A stretch of DNA of 5,822 bases, taken from Nodosilinea sp. BSH.14 (GTDB lineage: Bacteria > Cyanobacteriota > Cyanobacteriia > Phormidesmidales > Phormidesmidaceae). The position numbers were made by a program, and so were the translations under genes. Positions 1 to 5,722 of the stretch are shown piece after piece. Where the stretch lies: NCBI GenBank assembly GCA_023264315.1, contig JALQST010000221.1:1-5822 (forward strand). Direction: 5' to 3'. Numbering within the stretch: the stretch's first letter is position 1; each line of letters starts with the position of its first letter. The notes under the pieces are model-generated. The model had not been told where the DNA came from, did not search any database, and was given only the letters and a program-made list of their open reading frames with translations.

Positions 1-971
1 GTTACAACCACTTTGCCGATACCCTACCCCAGGGCGCGGTGGGCGGTGTGCTCTCCCCCGAAGCGGCCTTGGCGCGGCGGGTGCGGGAAGCCTTCCGAGG
101 GGCAGGGCTAACGGAACTGCTGCACTATTCCCTCACCAAGCCCATCTCCGAGCGGCAGGTGGTGCTGGCGAACCCGCTTTTCCCGGAATATTCCGCCCTG
201 CGCCAGGATTTGGTCGATGGCCTGATCGACGCCTACGAACTCAACCTCAACCAGGGCAACGGCCCCCTCAACGGTTTTGAACTGGGCAATATTTTCTGGA
301 AAGATGACCAGGGCATCCACGAAGCCAAGGCGGTGGGCGGCATCCTCGGCGGCGATGGACGCTCCACCCAGTGGGTGAACAGCGGCCCAGAGCAGCCCCT
401 CACCTGGTACGAGGCCAAGGGCATTTTGGATGCCGTCTTCCAACGCCTCGGCCTTGCGGTGGACTACCGAGCCGACAGCCAAGATCCCCGTTTCCACCCC
501 GGACGCACCGCTTCCCTATGGGTGCGAGGCCGGACGGAACTGGGGCGCTTTGGCCAACTGCATCCCCAACTGCGGCAACAGCGGGAATTGCCGGAAGAGG
601 TCTATGTCTTCCAACTCAATTGGTCGGCCTTGGAACTGTGCCTACTGCCCAGCCAGCAAAAGGCCGTGAAGTTTGCGGCCTATTCCCCCTTCCCCGCCAG
701 CGACCGGGATTTGGCCTTCTACGCGCCCCTAGATTTAGCTGTCTCTGCTCTAGAAGCCACCATGAAAAAGGCGGGCGGTAAACTACTGGAATCCGTCGCC
801 CTGTTCGACGACTATCGCGGCACCTCCGTCCCCGATGGCCAGCGCAGTTTGGCCTTCCGGCTGGTGTATCGTTCGCCTGACCAAACCCTCACCGATGAGG
901 TCGTGGATCCTGTGCATCAAAAGGTACGCGCCGCCCTCGAAAAGCAGTTTCAGGTGACGCTACGGAGCTAA
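1..971 (+). CDS. pheT: Phenylalanine--tRNA ligase beta subunit, C-terminal part (5' end outside window)
   Basis: This is the beta chain of the alpha2-beta2 phenylalanyl-tRNA synthetase, which charges tRNA-Phe in the cytoplasm. The frame is open from base 3 and ends at TAA 969-971, giving about 322 visible codons. The family is usually near 800 residues, so roughly the last 40% is present. The first visible residues (YNHFADTLP) match the stretch following the B5 domain. The catalytic-like core follows, with LTELLHYSLT and the FELGNIFW motif (near base 280). The last ~97 residues, from about base 675, are the ferredoxin-fold anticodon-binding (FDX-ACB) domain: YSPFPASDRDLAFY, then LFDDYRG, then SLAFRLVYRSPDQTLTDEEV-like (here TLTDEVV). 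A GTG at 39 is internal, because coding-type sequence continues upstream of it without a stop. No frameshift is seen. The next gene converges on it, with 26 bp between the two stop codons. Confidence 0.96.
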   Translation, partial: YNHFADTLPQGAVGGVLSPEAALARRVREAFRGAGLTELLHYSLTKPISERQVVLANPLFPEYSALRQDLVDGLIDAYELNLNQGNGPLNGFELGNIFWKDDQGIHEAKAVGGILGGDGRSTQWVNSGPEQPLTWYEAKGILDAVFQRLGLAVDYRADSQDPRFHPGRTASLWVRGRTELGRFGQLHPQLRQQRELPEEVYVFQLNWSALELCLLPSQQKAVKFAAYSPFPASDRDLAFYAPLDLAVSALEATMKKAGGKLLESVALFDDYRGTSVPDGQRSLAFRLVYRSPDQTLTDEVVDPVHQKVRAALEKQFQVTLRS

Positions 972-989
972 CCGGAAAACCCAGGATTC

Positions 990-1021
990 CCCCTGGCCTA
1001 GGGATCGACCTGGGCCAGGGG
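990..1021. terminator. Strong hairpin between convergent genes, possible bidirectional terminator
   Basis: Bases 990-998 (CCCCTGGCC) pair perfectly with 1013-1021 (GGCCAGGGG). The pairing continues inward as TAGG/CCTG (999-1002 with 1009-1012, one T-G wobble), leaving a six-base loop GATCGA. That makes a 13-bp stem. It lies where pheT and the small minus-strand gene converge, and it includes the last codons and the stop (998-1000) of the latter. Neither side has a proper T-run, so it is not a textbook intrinsic terminator. A role in ending transcription or protecting mRNA 3' ends is inferred from position and stability. Confidence 0.45.
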
Positions 1022-1312
1022 ATCGCTGGTTTCGTAGTCGCCGCAGCCGATGGCCGCTTCGGAGAGGGCGATAGTGGGATGGATGGGGCATTTCAAAAAG
1101 GGACTATTGGTGAAATAGCGACAGTTCGCACAGGGAATTTGGTGCATTCGTTTGGTTCGCTGCATCCCGTCTCGGGTCACGGCGATCAGTTGCCAGACGG
1201 TGATGCCCACCAAGCTCCAGGCCACCACAAAACACAGAGGCACCAAAATCGGGCGAATCCATGGCAGGATCTGCACCAGCACCACAAAAAATCCCTGTAT
1301 CACTGGATCCAT
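998..1312 (-). CDS. Small membrane-anchored protein with a four-cysteine motif, function unknown
   Basis: The product is a 104-residue protein. Residues about 6-46 are hydrophobic (FFVVLVQILPW, then ILVPLCFVVAWSLVGITVWQLIAV), enough for one or two membrane spans. A basic linker (RDGMQRTKRM) follows, then a soluble tail with cysteines at 61, 64, 75 and 90 in a CxxC-x10-C-x14-C layout (CANCRYF, LKCPIHP, AIGCGDYE). H78 lies nearby. Such spacing suits metal or cluster binding, but that is inference. I associate this tail (IPCxxC, KC.xHP, ALSE.AI.C.D) with conserved hypothetical proteins of cyanobacteria. The start is ATG at 1312, with a purine-rich GAGGTGGG stretch upstream at somewhat long spacing. 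The basic residues after the hydrophobic part suggest the cysteine tail faces the cytoplasm. The 3' end overlaps the 990-1021 hairpin. Confidence 0.85.
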   Translation of the reverse strand: MDPVIQGFFVVLVQILPWIRPILVPLCFVVAWSLVGITVWQLIAVTRDGMQRTKRMHQIPCANCRYFTNSPFLKCPIHPTIALSEAAIGCGDYETSDPLAQVDP

Positions 1313-1385
1313 TGGTTAACCCACCTCTACCCCGGCCAGACGGGGAACACAAGTCTGCTGTCACGGGAATGGCCTGACTCCAACA

Positions 1386-1406
1386 GGGGGGAAGACCTCA
1401 CCCCCC
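1386..1406. repeat. Short G6/C6 inverted repeat in the spacer 1313-1486
   Basis: GGGGGG (1386-1391) and CCCCCC (1401-1406) flank a nine-base loop. An alternative pairing is AAGAC (1392-1396) with GTCTT (1407-1411). The spacer runs from the end of the LysR gene to the start of the small minus-strand gene. The hairpin could therefore lie 3' of the regulator's transcript or in the small gene's leader. There is no T-run and no clear promoter boxes nearby. I see nothing else definable in this 174-bp spacer. Confidence 0.3.
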
Positions 1407-1486
1407 GTCTTTCCAAGTTACGGGCAAAGTCCTTGGGGGCAGCCTGCGCTTAGGAAAACTTCGGAATAGGCAACTTTTAGAAAACG

Positions 1487-2398
1487 TCAGGGTGGGGGAG
1501 TGGGTTGAGCCAAGGCTTTGAGGACGTCCAAAAAGCCGTAGATAGCGGGGGTGTGGAGGCCATCGGCGAGAACCGCCGCGCCAATCATGCGGGACAGCGG
1601 CTCCGGCAGGGAAAAGACTTGTACCGAGCTGGGGATAGGCTCGGCAGCAAGGCGGGGCAGGACCGTGGCTCCCATGCCCTGGGCCACCAAGTTCACGATG
1701 GTCGTGTCGGTTTCCACCTCAGAAATCACGTTCAGGTGATGGCCGTGGGCCTGGATGTGGGCATAGACATCCCGCATCATCACCCGATCCAGCGGCGGCA
1801 TAATCATCGGCTGTTGGGTTAACTCGCCCCAGGTGATTCCCCCAGCGGTGGCCACAAACTGGGGCGGCATCAGGGCAACGTACTCATTTTCCAAAATCGT
1901 CCAGGTGTCCAAATCCTCGGCGGCGGGCAACACCGTGAGGCCAATGTCCGCCCGTCCCTCCCGCAAGGCCCGCTCCACCTGGCGATAGTTGTCGTGCTCG
2001 CTCAGGTTGACCGCAATGCCGGGATAGCGACGGTTGAACTGGGCAATGGCATCGGGCAGCAGGTGAATGGCAATGCTGCGGAAGGACGCCACCCGCACCT
2101 GGCCCGCCTTAAGTCCTTTGACGGACTCCACCTCCCCCACAATGGCCTCGGCTTGGTGCAGCATCTCTCGGGCATGGGCCACGATGCGATCGCCCACGGG
2201 GGTTAACTGTGCCCCATGGCGACCCCGCGCCACCAGCACCACCCCCAGGTGATCCTCCAGGGCCGCAATGCTGTGGCTCACCGCCGATTGGGACATGTCC
2301 AGCGACAGGGCAGCTTCGCTAAAGGTGCTGTGCTCCGCCACCGCCACCAAGACCCGGAGTTGGGAGAGTTTCATTTGGTTTTGGGGGTTGTCTTTCAT
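1487..2398 (-). CDS. LysR-family transcriptional regulator
   Basis: A 303-residue protein, the normal length for the family, that acts as a cytoplasmic DNA-binding regulator. The N-terminal winged helix-turn-helix spans about residues 9-68, with the recognition region STFSEAALSLDMSQSAVSHSI (24-44) followed by LEDHLGVVLVAR and LTPVGD. A linker helix (about 70-95) leads to the LysR substrate-binding domain (about 98-295). Family hallmarks there are GQVRVASF, HLLPDAIAQFNRRYPGI, LREGRADIGLTVLP (145-158) and LVAQGMGATVLPRLA (237-251). The effector and targets cannot be read from sequence. I see no basis for calling it one of the known cyanobacterial LysR regulators such as NtcB, CmpR or RbcR. The start is uncertain: ATG 2398 gives MKDNPQNQ before the domain, while ATG 2374 (MKLSQLRVL) begins where most family members do. 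Neither has a clear ribosome binding site. It is divergent from the small membrane gene at 2507. Confidence 0.95.
   Translation of the reverse strand: MKDNPQNQMKLSQLRVLVAVAEHSTFSEAALSLDMSQSAVSHSIAALEDHLGVVLVARGRHGAQLTPVGDRIVAHAREMLHQAEAIVGEVESVKGLKAGQVRVASFRSIAIHLLPDAIAQFNRRYPGIAVNLSEHDNYRQVERALREGRADIGLTVLPAAEDLDTWTILENEYVALMPPQFVATAGGITWGELTQQPMIMPPLDRVMMRDVYAHIQAHGHHLNVISEVETDTTIVNLVAQGMGATVLPRLAAEPIPSSVQVFSLPEPLSRMIGAAVLADGLHTPAIYGFLDVLKALAQPTPPP
2186..2193. repeat. HIP1 octamer palindrome (GCGATCGC)
   Basis: An exact GCGATCGC lies inside the LysR coding region. HIP1 is highly over-represented in many cyanobacterial genomes. One copy in 5.8 kb fits a cyanobacterial origin but does not by itself prove it. 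Confidence 0.6.
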
Positions 2399-2506
2399 GG
2401 GGAGTGGGGGGCGGAAGTCGGGAGTCGGGATTCCTGCGTCTCCCTGTCTCCATCATCGGGGGCTAGTGTATAGTTTTGGTGAATCTAGTTCCGTTCAAGG
2501 CGTGAT
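2399..2506. promoter_or_regulatory. Divergent intergenic region, LysR gene / small membrane protein gene
   Basis: These 108 bp must hold the promoters of both divergent genes, and by family habit may hold the LysR regulator's own binding site. Towards the plus-strand gene there is a -10-like TATAGT (2469-2474) with no recognisable -35 box. AAGG (2497-2500) lies six bases before ATG 2507 and is a credible ribosome binding site. CTAG occurs at 2463-2466 and 2485-2488 around the -10-like box. GGGAG (2420-2424) can pair with CTCCC (2440-2444). No specific operator can be defined by eye. Confidence 0.35.
2417..2430. repeat. Heptanucleotide tandem repeat (GTCGGGA x2), STRR-like
   Basis: Two perfect adjacent copies of GTCGGGA, with a degenerate G-rich run before them (about 2399-2416). 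Short tandem heptamer repeats (STRRs) are typical of cyanobacterial intergenic regions. This one sits 19 bases before the annotated LysR start codon and would lie in that gene's leader or promoter. It may be a decayed remnant of a longer array. Confidence 0.5.
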
Positions 2507-2821
2507 ATGGACGTTTCTCCTCAGCTTTTTCTGACCAATGCGGCTTCGGCCCCAGGGCTGGAGCCGATTCTGCGCCCCGTTGTGCTGGAGGATGTGGCCC
2601 CGGTTCAGGCCTTTTTGCCCCTGGCCTCGGCTGTTTCCCTAGAGACGGCTTCCGTGTCCTCGGTGATGCCCCAATCCATGGTGTTGGCCCAGCAGTTTGA
2701 CCAGGATATTCTGGGCGATATGGGCAAGCTTTGGAATACGTTTATCGATTCTGGGCAGGTATGGGCATTGATTATTGGTATCGTCATTGGTTATATGGTG
2801 CGTAGCCTGACGGCCTATTAG
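2507..2821 (+). CDS. Small protein with one C-terminal membrane span, function unknown
   Basis: A 104-residue protein ending at TAG 2819-2821. Residues 1-65 are low in charge and rich in Ala, Val, Pro and Ser, with no recognisable domain. A short amphipathic stretch follows (DILGDMGKLWNTFIDSGQ, 67-84). One strongly hydrophobic segment, WALIIGIVIGYMV (86-98), comes next, ending in the short tail RSLTAY. This C-terminal block is the part most likely to be conserved. I associate similar W-N-x-F-I..GQ-x-WAL-x-IGI-x-IGY segments with unnamed cyanobacterial proteins. The start ATG 2507 is preceded by AAGG at six bases. The arrangement suggests a tail-anchored protein with its bulk in the cytoplasm, but orientation is inference. 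It is divergent from the LysR gene and 75 bp upstream of argH on the same strand. Co-transcription with argH is possible. Confidence 0.8.
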   Translation: MDVSPQLFLTNAASAPGLEPILRPVVLEDVAPVQAFLPLASAVSLETASVSSVMPQSMVLAQQFDQDILGDMGKLWNTFIDSGQVWALIIGIVIGYMVRSLTAY

Positions 2822-2884
2822 GCATCACCGTTTTCTTGCTTGCCGCAGAACCCGTTCACAACCTCATTGCTCGACTGATGTGAC

Positions 2885-2891
2885 AAAGGAG
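2885..2891 (+). promoter_or_regulatory. Ribosome binding site that fixes the TTG start of argH
   Basis: AAAGGAG at 2885-2891 is a near-ideal Shine-Dalgarno sequence, five bases before TTG 2897. An in-frame TGA (2876-2878) closes the frame just upstream. The first in-frame ATG is about codon 49, inside conserved ArgH sequence, so TTG is the credible start. Confidence 0.8.
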
Positions 2892-2896
2892 TTCCG

Positions 2897-4294
2897 TTGG
2901 AAACCCCCTCCTCTTCCCAAACTTGGAGCCAGCGTTTTGAAACCGCGCTGCATCCGGCCATTGCCCGATTTAATGCCAGCATTGGTTTCGATATTGCCCT
3001 GATCGAGTACGACCTGACTGGGTCGGAAGCCCACGCCAAAATGCTGGTGAAGACGGGCATTCTCACCCCGGAGGAAGGGGAGGCCATCGTCAACGGCCTG
3101 GAAACCATTCGCCAGGAGTACCGGGAGGGTCGCTTTCAACCGGGTATTGAGGCGGAGGACGTGCATTTTGCCGTAGAGCGACGGCTGACGGAACTGATCG
3201 GCGACGGCGGTAAAAAGCTCCACACGGCCCGGTCTCGCAATGACCAGGTGGGGACGGACGTTCGGCTCTACCTGCGAGCGGAAATTGAAGCGATCCAGAG
3301 CCAACTGCGGCAGTTTCAGCAAACCCTGCTCTCCCTGGCCGAACCCCATGTGGAGACCCTGATTCCCGGCTATACCCACCTGCAACGGGCACAGCCCCTC
3401 AGCTTGGCCCACCATCTGCTGGCCTACTTCGACATGGCCCAGCGAGACTGGGAACGGCTGCAAGATATTCAAAAGCGGGTGACCATTTCGCCCCTGGGCT
3501 GCGGTGCCCTAGCGGGGACGACGTTTCCCATTGATCGGCAGTATTCGGCGGAACTGCTGGGCTTTGAGCGGGTCTACGGCAACAGCTTGGATGGCGTCAG
3601 CGACCGGGATTTTGCCATCGAGTTTGCCTGTGCCGCCAGCCTGATCATGGTGCACCTGTCGCGGCTGTCGGAGGAAATGATCCTCTGGGCCTCGGAGGAA
3701 TTTAGCTTCGTCAGCCTCAACGATAGCTGCTCCACCGGGTCTAGCATCATGCCCCAAAAGAAAAACCCCGACGTACCGGAACTGGTGCGGGGCAAAACCG
3801 GGCGCGTCTTCGGCCACCTGCAAGGGCTACTGGTGATGATGAAGGGCCTGCCCCTGGCCTACAACAAGGATTTGCAAGAGGACAAAGAGGCCATCTTCGA
3901 CTCGGTGCAAACGGTGCGCGGTTGCCTAGAAGCCATGACCATCCTGCTCTCCGAGGGCGTCACCTTCCGGGTGCCCCGACTGCGGCAGGCCGTCAACGAA
4001 GACTTTTCCAACGCTACTGATGTCGCCGATTACCTAGCGGCCAAGGGTGTCCCCTTCCGCGAAGCCTACAACCTGGTGGGGCAGGTGGTGAAGACCTCCC
4101 TCGCCGCCAACAAGCTCCTGCGCGACCTGACCATGGACGAGTGGAAATCCCTCCATCCCGCCTTTGAGGAGGACATCTACGAGGCCATCACCCCGCAACG
4201 GGTCGTTTCGGCCCGCAACAGCTACGGCGGCACCGGGTTCGACCAAGTGCAGCAGGCCATCCAATGCGCCCAGCAAATTCTGGGGGATGCCTAG
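2897..4294 (+). CDS. argH: Argininosuccinate lyase
   Basis: This enzyme splits argininosuccinate into arginine and fumarate, the last step of arginine biosynthesis, and works as a cytoplasmic homotetramer of the fumarase/aspartase superfamily. The 465 residues are full length. All three conserved regions that build the active site are visible: HTARSRNDQVGTD (109-121), IPGYTHLQRAQP (156-167, with the conserved histidine H161) and the superfamily signature GSSIMPQKKNPD (281-292). The signature contains the flexible-loop serine (S282/S283) used in catalysis and a conserved lysine (K288). N-terminal ALHPAIARFNASIGFD and EYDLTGSEAHAKML also fit the family. The start is TTG, set by a strong ribosome binding site. 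The stop TAG (4292-4294) directly abuts the ATG of the glycosyltransferase gene, implying one transcript. No arginine-responsive operator or leader peptide is visible in the 75 bp upstream. Confidence 0.98.
   Translation: METPSSSQTWSQRFETALHPAIARFNASIGFDIALIEYDLTGSEAHAKMLVKTGILTPEEGEAIVNGLETIRQEYREGRFQPGIEAEDVHFAVERRLTELIGDGGKKLHTARSRNDQVGTDVRLYLRAEIEAIQSQLRQFQQTLLSLAEPHVETLIPGYTHLQRAQPLSLAHHLLAYFDMAQRDWERLQDIQKRVTISPLGCGALAGTTFPIDRQYSAELLGFERVYGNSLDGVSDRDFAIEFACAASLIMVHLSRLSEEMILWASEEFSFVSLNDSCSTGSSIMPQKKNPDVPELVRGKTGRVFGHLQGLLVMMKGLPLAYNKDLQEDKEAIFDSVQTVRGCLEAMTILLSEGVTFRVPRLRQAVNEDFSNATDVADYLAAKGVPFREAYNLVGQVVKTSLAANKLLRDLTMDEWKSLHPAFEEDIYEAITPQRVVSARNSYGGTGFDQVQQAIQCAQQILGDA
4282..4287 (+). 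promoter_or_regulatory. Ribosome binding site of the glycosyltransferase gene, inside argH
   Basis: GGGGGA (4282-4287) lies within the last codons of argH, seven bases before ATG 4295. With zero spacing between the argH stop and this start, ribosomes finishing argH could restart here (translational coupling, inferred). Confidence 0.5.
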
Positions 4295-5545
4295 ATGGCC
4301 ATTAGCTTGTGCATGATCGCCAAAAATGAAGCGGCGACCCTCGGCCAAGCCCTGGCCAGCGTGAAGGACGTGGTGAGCGAAATCATCGTCGTGGATACGG
4401 GTTCCACCGATGACACCGTGACCATTGCCGAATCCCACGGTGCCAAGGTGCATTTCTTCCCCTGGGTGAACGACTTTGCCGCCGCCCGCAATGTCTCCCT
4501 CGCCCACGCCACCGGAGATTGGGTGCTGGTGATCGACGCTGACGAAATCCTGCAACCAGAAGTCGCCACCCTGTTGAAAGCCTTGGATCAGGGCCAACCG
4601 TTAGGGAAGATCCCAGCGGAAAACATTCTTGCCGTCAACTTGCTGCGGCTGGAGCTGGGCGCACCCCAAGCCCCCTACACGCTAATTACCCGGCTATTTC
4701 GGTGTTTGCCGGGGATTCAGTTCCACCGCCCCTACCACGAAACCGTAGACGACAGTATCACCACCCTTCAAGCCCAGGAAGCCCACTGGCAGGTGGTCAC
4801 GCTAAGCAAGGTGGCCCTGAACCACACGGGCTACGATCCGGCGGTGGTGGTGCAGCGGGGCAAATTTGACCTCGCCCAGCGGGTGATGGAAGCTTATCTG
4901 GCGGATCACCCTAACGACGGCTACCTCCTGAACAAACTCGCGGCCCTGTACCTGGAATCGGGAAAACCCGATCAAGCGACTGACCTACTGAACCGCGCCC
5001 TGGCGAACCTGGACGACCTAGACACGCTTACCCGCTACGAAGTCTTCTACCATCGCGCCCTCGCCCAAGGGGACACCCACGCCGATCAGCCCGACCTCGC
5101 CGCCGCCGATTACGAAGCGGCCCTGGCGGAAGACGTACCCGCCCTCCTGAAATTGGGTGCCTGGATTAACTACGGCAGTCTGAAAAAAGCCCAGGGAGAT
5201 CTCCTCGCCGCCGTTGATTTGTTTGAGCAAGCCATCGCCGCCGACCCCGCCCTGGCCATCGCCCACTACAACTTGGGGACGGCCCAGCGGGCTAGGGGCT
5301 ACCTGGATGAGGCCATCGCCGCCTACCGACAAGCCATTGCCCTCCAGCCCAACTACGCCGAGGCTCACCAAAACCTAGGGGTGGCTCTGTTTAAGCTAGG
5401 ACAACTGCCGGAAGCCCTGAACGCCTTTAATCGGGCCATTCAAATCTATAACACCTACGATCCCAACACCGCCCAACGCCTACGTCAGGGGGTACAACAA
5501 CTAGGCATCCCCATCGACTTGCTGGCCAAAGCCCAACTGGTTTAG
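4295..5545 (+). CDS. Family 2 glycosyltransferase with C-terminal TPR repeats
   Basis: A 416-residue two-part protein. Residues 1 to about 185 form a GT-A fold of glycosyltransferase family 2. It begins with SLCMIAKNEA (4-13), then EIIVVDTGSTDDT (29-41), FFPWVNDFAAARNVSLAHATGDW (54-76) and the metal/nucleotide-sugar DxD motif in VIDADEIL (79-86; D81 and D83). It ends with the acceptor-side segment QFHRPYHETV (142-151). This layout resembles WaaE-like and SunS-like enzymes. Residues about 206-390 hold roughly five TPR-type helical pairs. The clearest are 321-352 (AHYNLGTAQ, DEAIAAYRQAIALQP) and 355-386 (AHQNLGVALFKLG, EALNAFNRAI). No signal peptide or membrane span is seen, so it is probably cytoplasmic or peripheral. 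Sugar donor and acceptor are unknown; surface polysaccharide, lipid or protein are all possible. ATG is chosen because it abuts the argH stop and leads straight into the first strand. Confidence 0.93.
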   Translation: MAISLCMIAKNEAATLGQALASVKDVVSEIIVVDTGSTDDTVTIAESHGAKVHFFPWVNDFAAARNVSLAHATGDWVLVIDADEILQPEVATLLKALDQGQPLGKIPAENILAVNLLRLELGAPQAPYTLITRLFRCLPGIQFHRPYHETVDDSITTLQAQEAHWQVVTLSKVALNHTGYDPAVVVQRGKFDLAQRVMEAYLADHPNDGYLLNKLAALYLESGKPDQATDLLNRALANLDDLDTLTRYEVFYHRALAQGDTHADQPDLAAADYEAALAEDVPALLKLGAWINYGSLKKAQGDLLAAVDLFEQAIAADPALAIAHYNLGTAQRARGYLDEAIAAYRQAIALQPNYAEAHQNLGVALFKLGQLPEALNAFNRAIQIYNTYDPNTAQRLRQGVQQLGIPIDLLAKAQLV

Positions 5546-5593
5546 CCGTATCCAAGGGCGCTGTCTTCAAAGCCCCTCTCCGGGTCGGGCTAC

Positions 5594-5603
5594 TGTGTAC
5601 ACA
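5594..5603. repeat. 10-bp perfect palindrome TGTGTACACA
   Basis: TGTGTACACA is its own reverse complement. The partly matching ATGTGTGTAC occurs inverted at 5734-5743, beyond the repeat block. The two could be outer arms of a decayed inverted-repeat element, or the palindrome alone could be a protein-binding site. Neither reading is proven. Confidence 0.35.
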
Positions 5604-5604
5604 T

Positions 5605-5717
5605 AAGTCCTTGACGTAGACGGTATAGGGGATCGATCCCCCCTAGCCCCCCTTGAAAAGGGGGGAAACGGTCTACCGTCCTGACTCTTAAGATACAAGG
5701 GGGATCTCCAAGGACTT
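5605..5717. repeat. Nested inverted-repeat block, MITE-like or dispersed palindromic repeat
   Basis: The outer arms AAGTCCTTG (5605-5613) and CAAGGACTT (5709-5717) are a perfect 9-bp inverted repeat. Inside them, GACGGTA (5619-5625) pairs with TACCGTC (5674-5680). Further in lie the palindrome at 5628-5641 and the hairpin at 5647-5665. GATCCCCC (5635-5642) can also pair with GGGGGATC (5699-5706), giving alternative folds. It starts about 60 bp after the glycosyltransferase stop. There is no transposase. A non-autonomous element or a palindromic repeat family is the likeliest reading. Confidence 0.55.
5628..5665. repeat. Cyanobacterial C-run/G-run dispersed repeat with perfect hairpin
   Basis: GGGGATCGATCCCC (5628-5641) is a perfect 14-bp palindrome. 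A second run of six C follows a TAG. CCCCCCTT (5647-5654) and AAGGGGGG (5658-5665) form an 8-bp perfect stem with loop GAA. Sequence of the type CCCCCCTAG-CCCCCCTT-AAGGGGGG recurs in many cyanobacterial genomes. In translation it yields spurious PPFQGGLGGI peptides, as it does here on the minus strand. No T-run follows on either strand, so a terminator role for the upstream gene is unproven. Confidence 0.65.
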
Positions 5718-5722
5718 GCGGC

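Noticed and set aside
1355..1440. Spacer sequence whose translation (WPDSNRGEDLTPRL) recalls peptides seen over antisense tRNA genes
   Set aside because: There is no T-loop GTTCGAATC-type sequence and no acceptor stem on either strand, so no tRNA is supported.
1079..1453. Plus-strand open frame of 124 codons opposite the small cysteine protein gene
   Set aside because: It is antisense to the minus-strand gene, whose membrane segment and cysteine motif are far more protein-like; composition here is His/Gln-rich, as expected for a shadow frame.
2864..3472. Minus-strand open frame of 202 codons across argH
   Set aside because: It lies antisense to fully conserved ArgH sequence; long antisense frames are expected in GC-rich genes and this one has no recognisable motif.
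4236..4242. GGTTCGA, resembling a tRNA T-loop
   Set aside because: It encodes conserved ArgH residues near the C-terminus (GTGFD) and no cloverleaf can be built around it.
4034..4597. Minus-strand open frame of 187 codons spanning the argH/glycosyltransferase junction
   Set aside because: It is antisense to two well-supported genes, rich in Gly and His with no domain, so a shadow.
5556..5591. Weak stems after the glycosyltransferase stop (GGGC/GCCC and AGCCC/GGGCT)
   Set aside because: Only four to five base pairs each, mutually overlapping and without a T-run; too weak to call a terminator.
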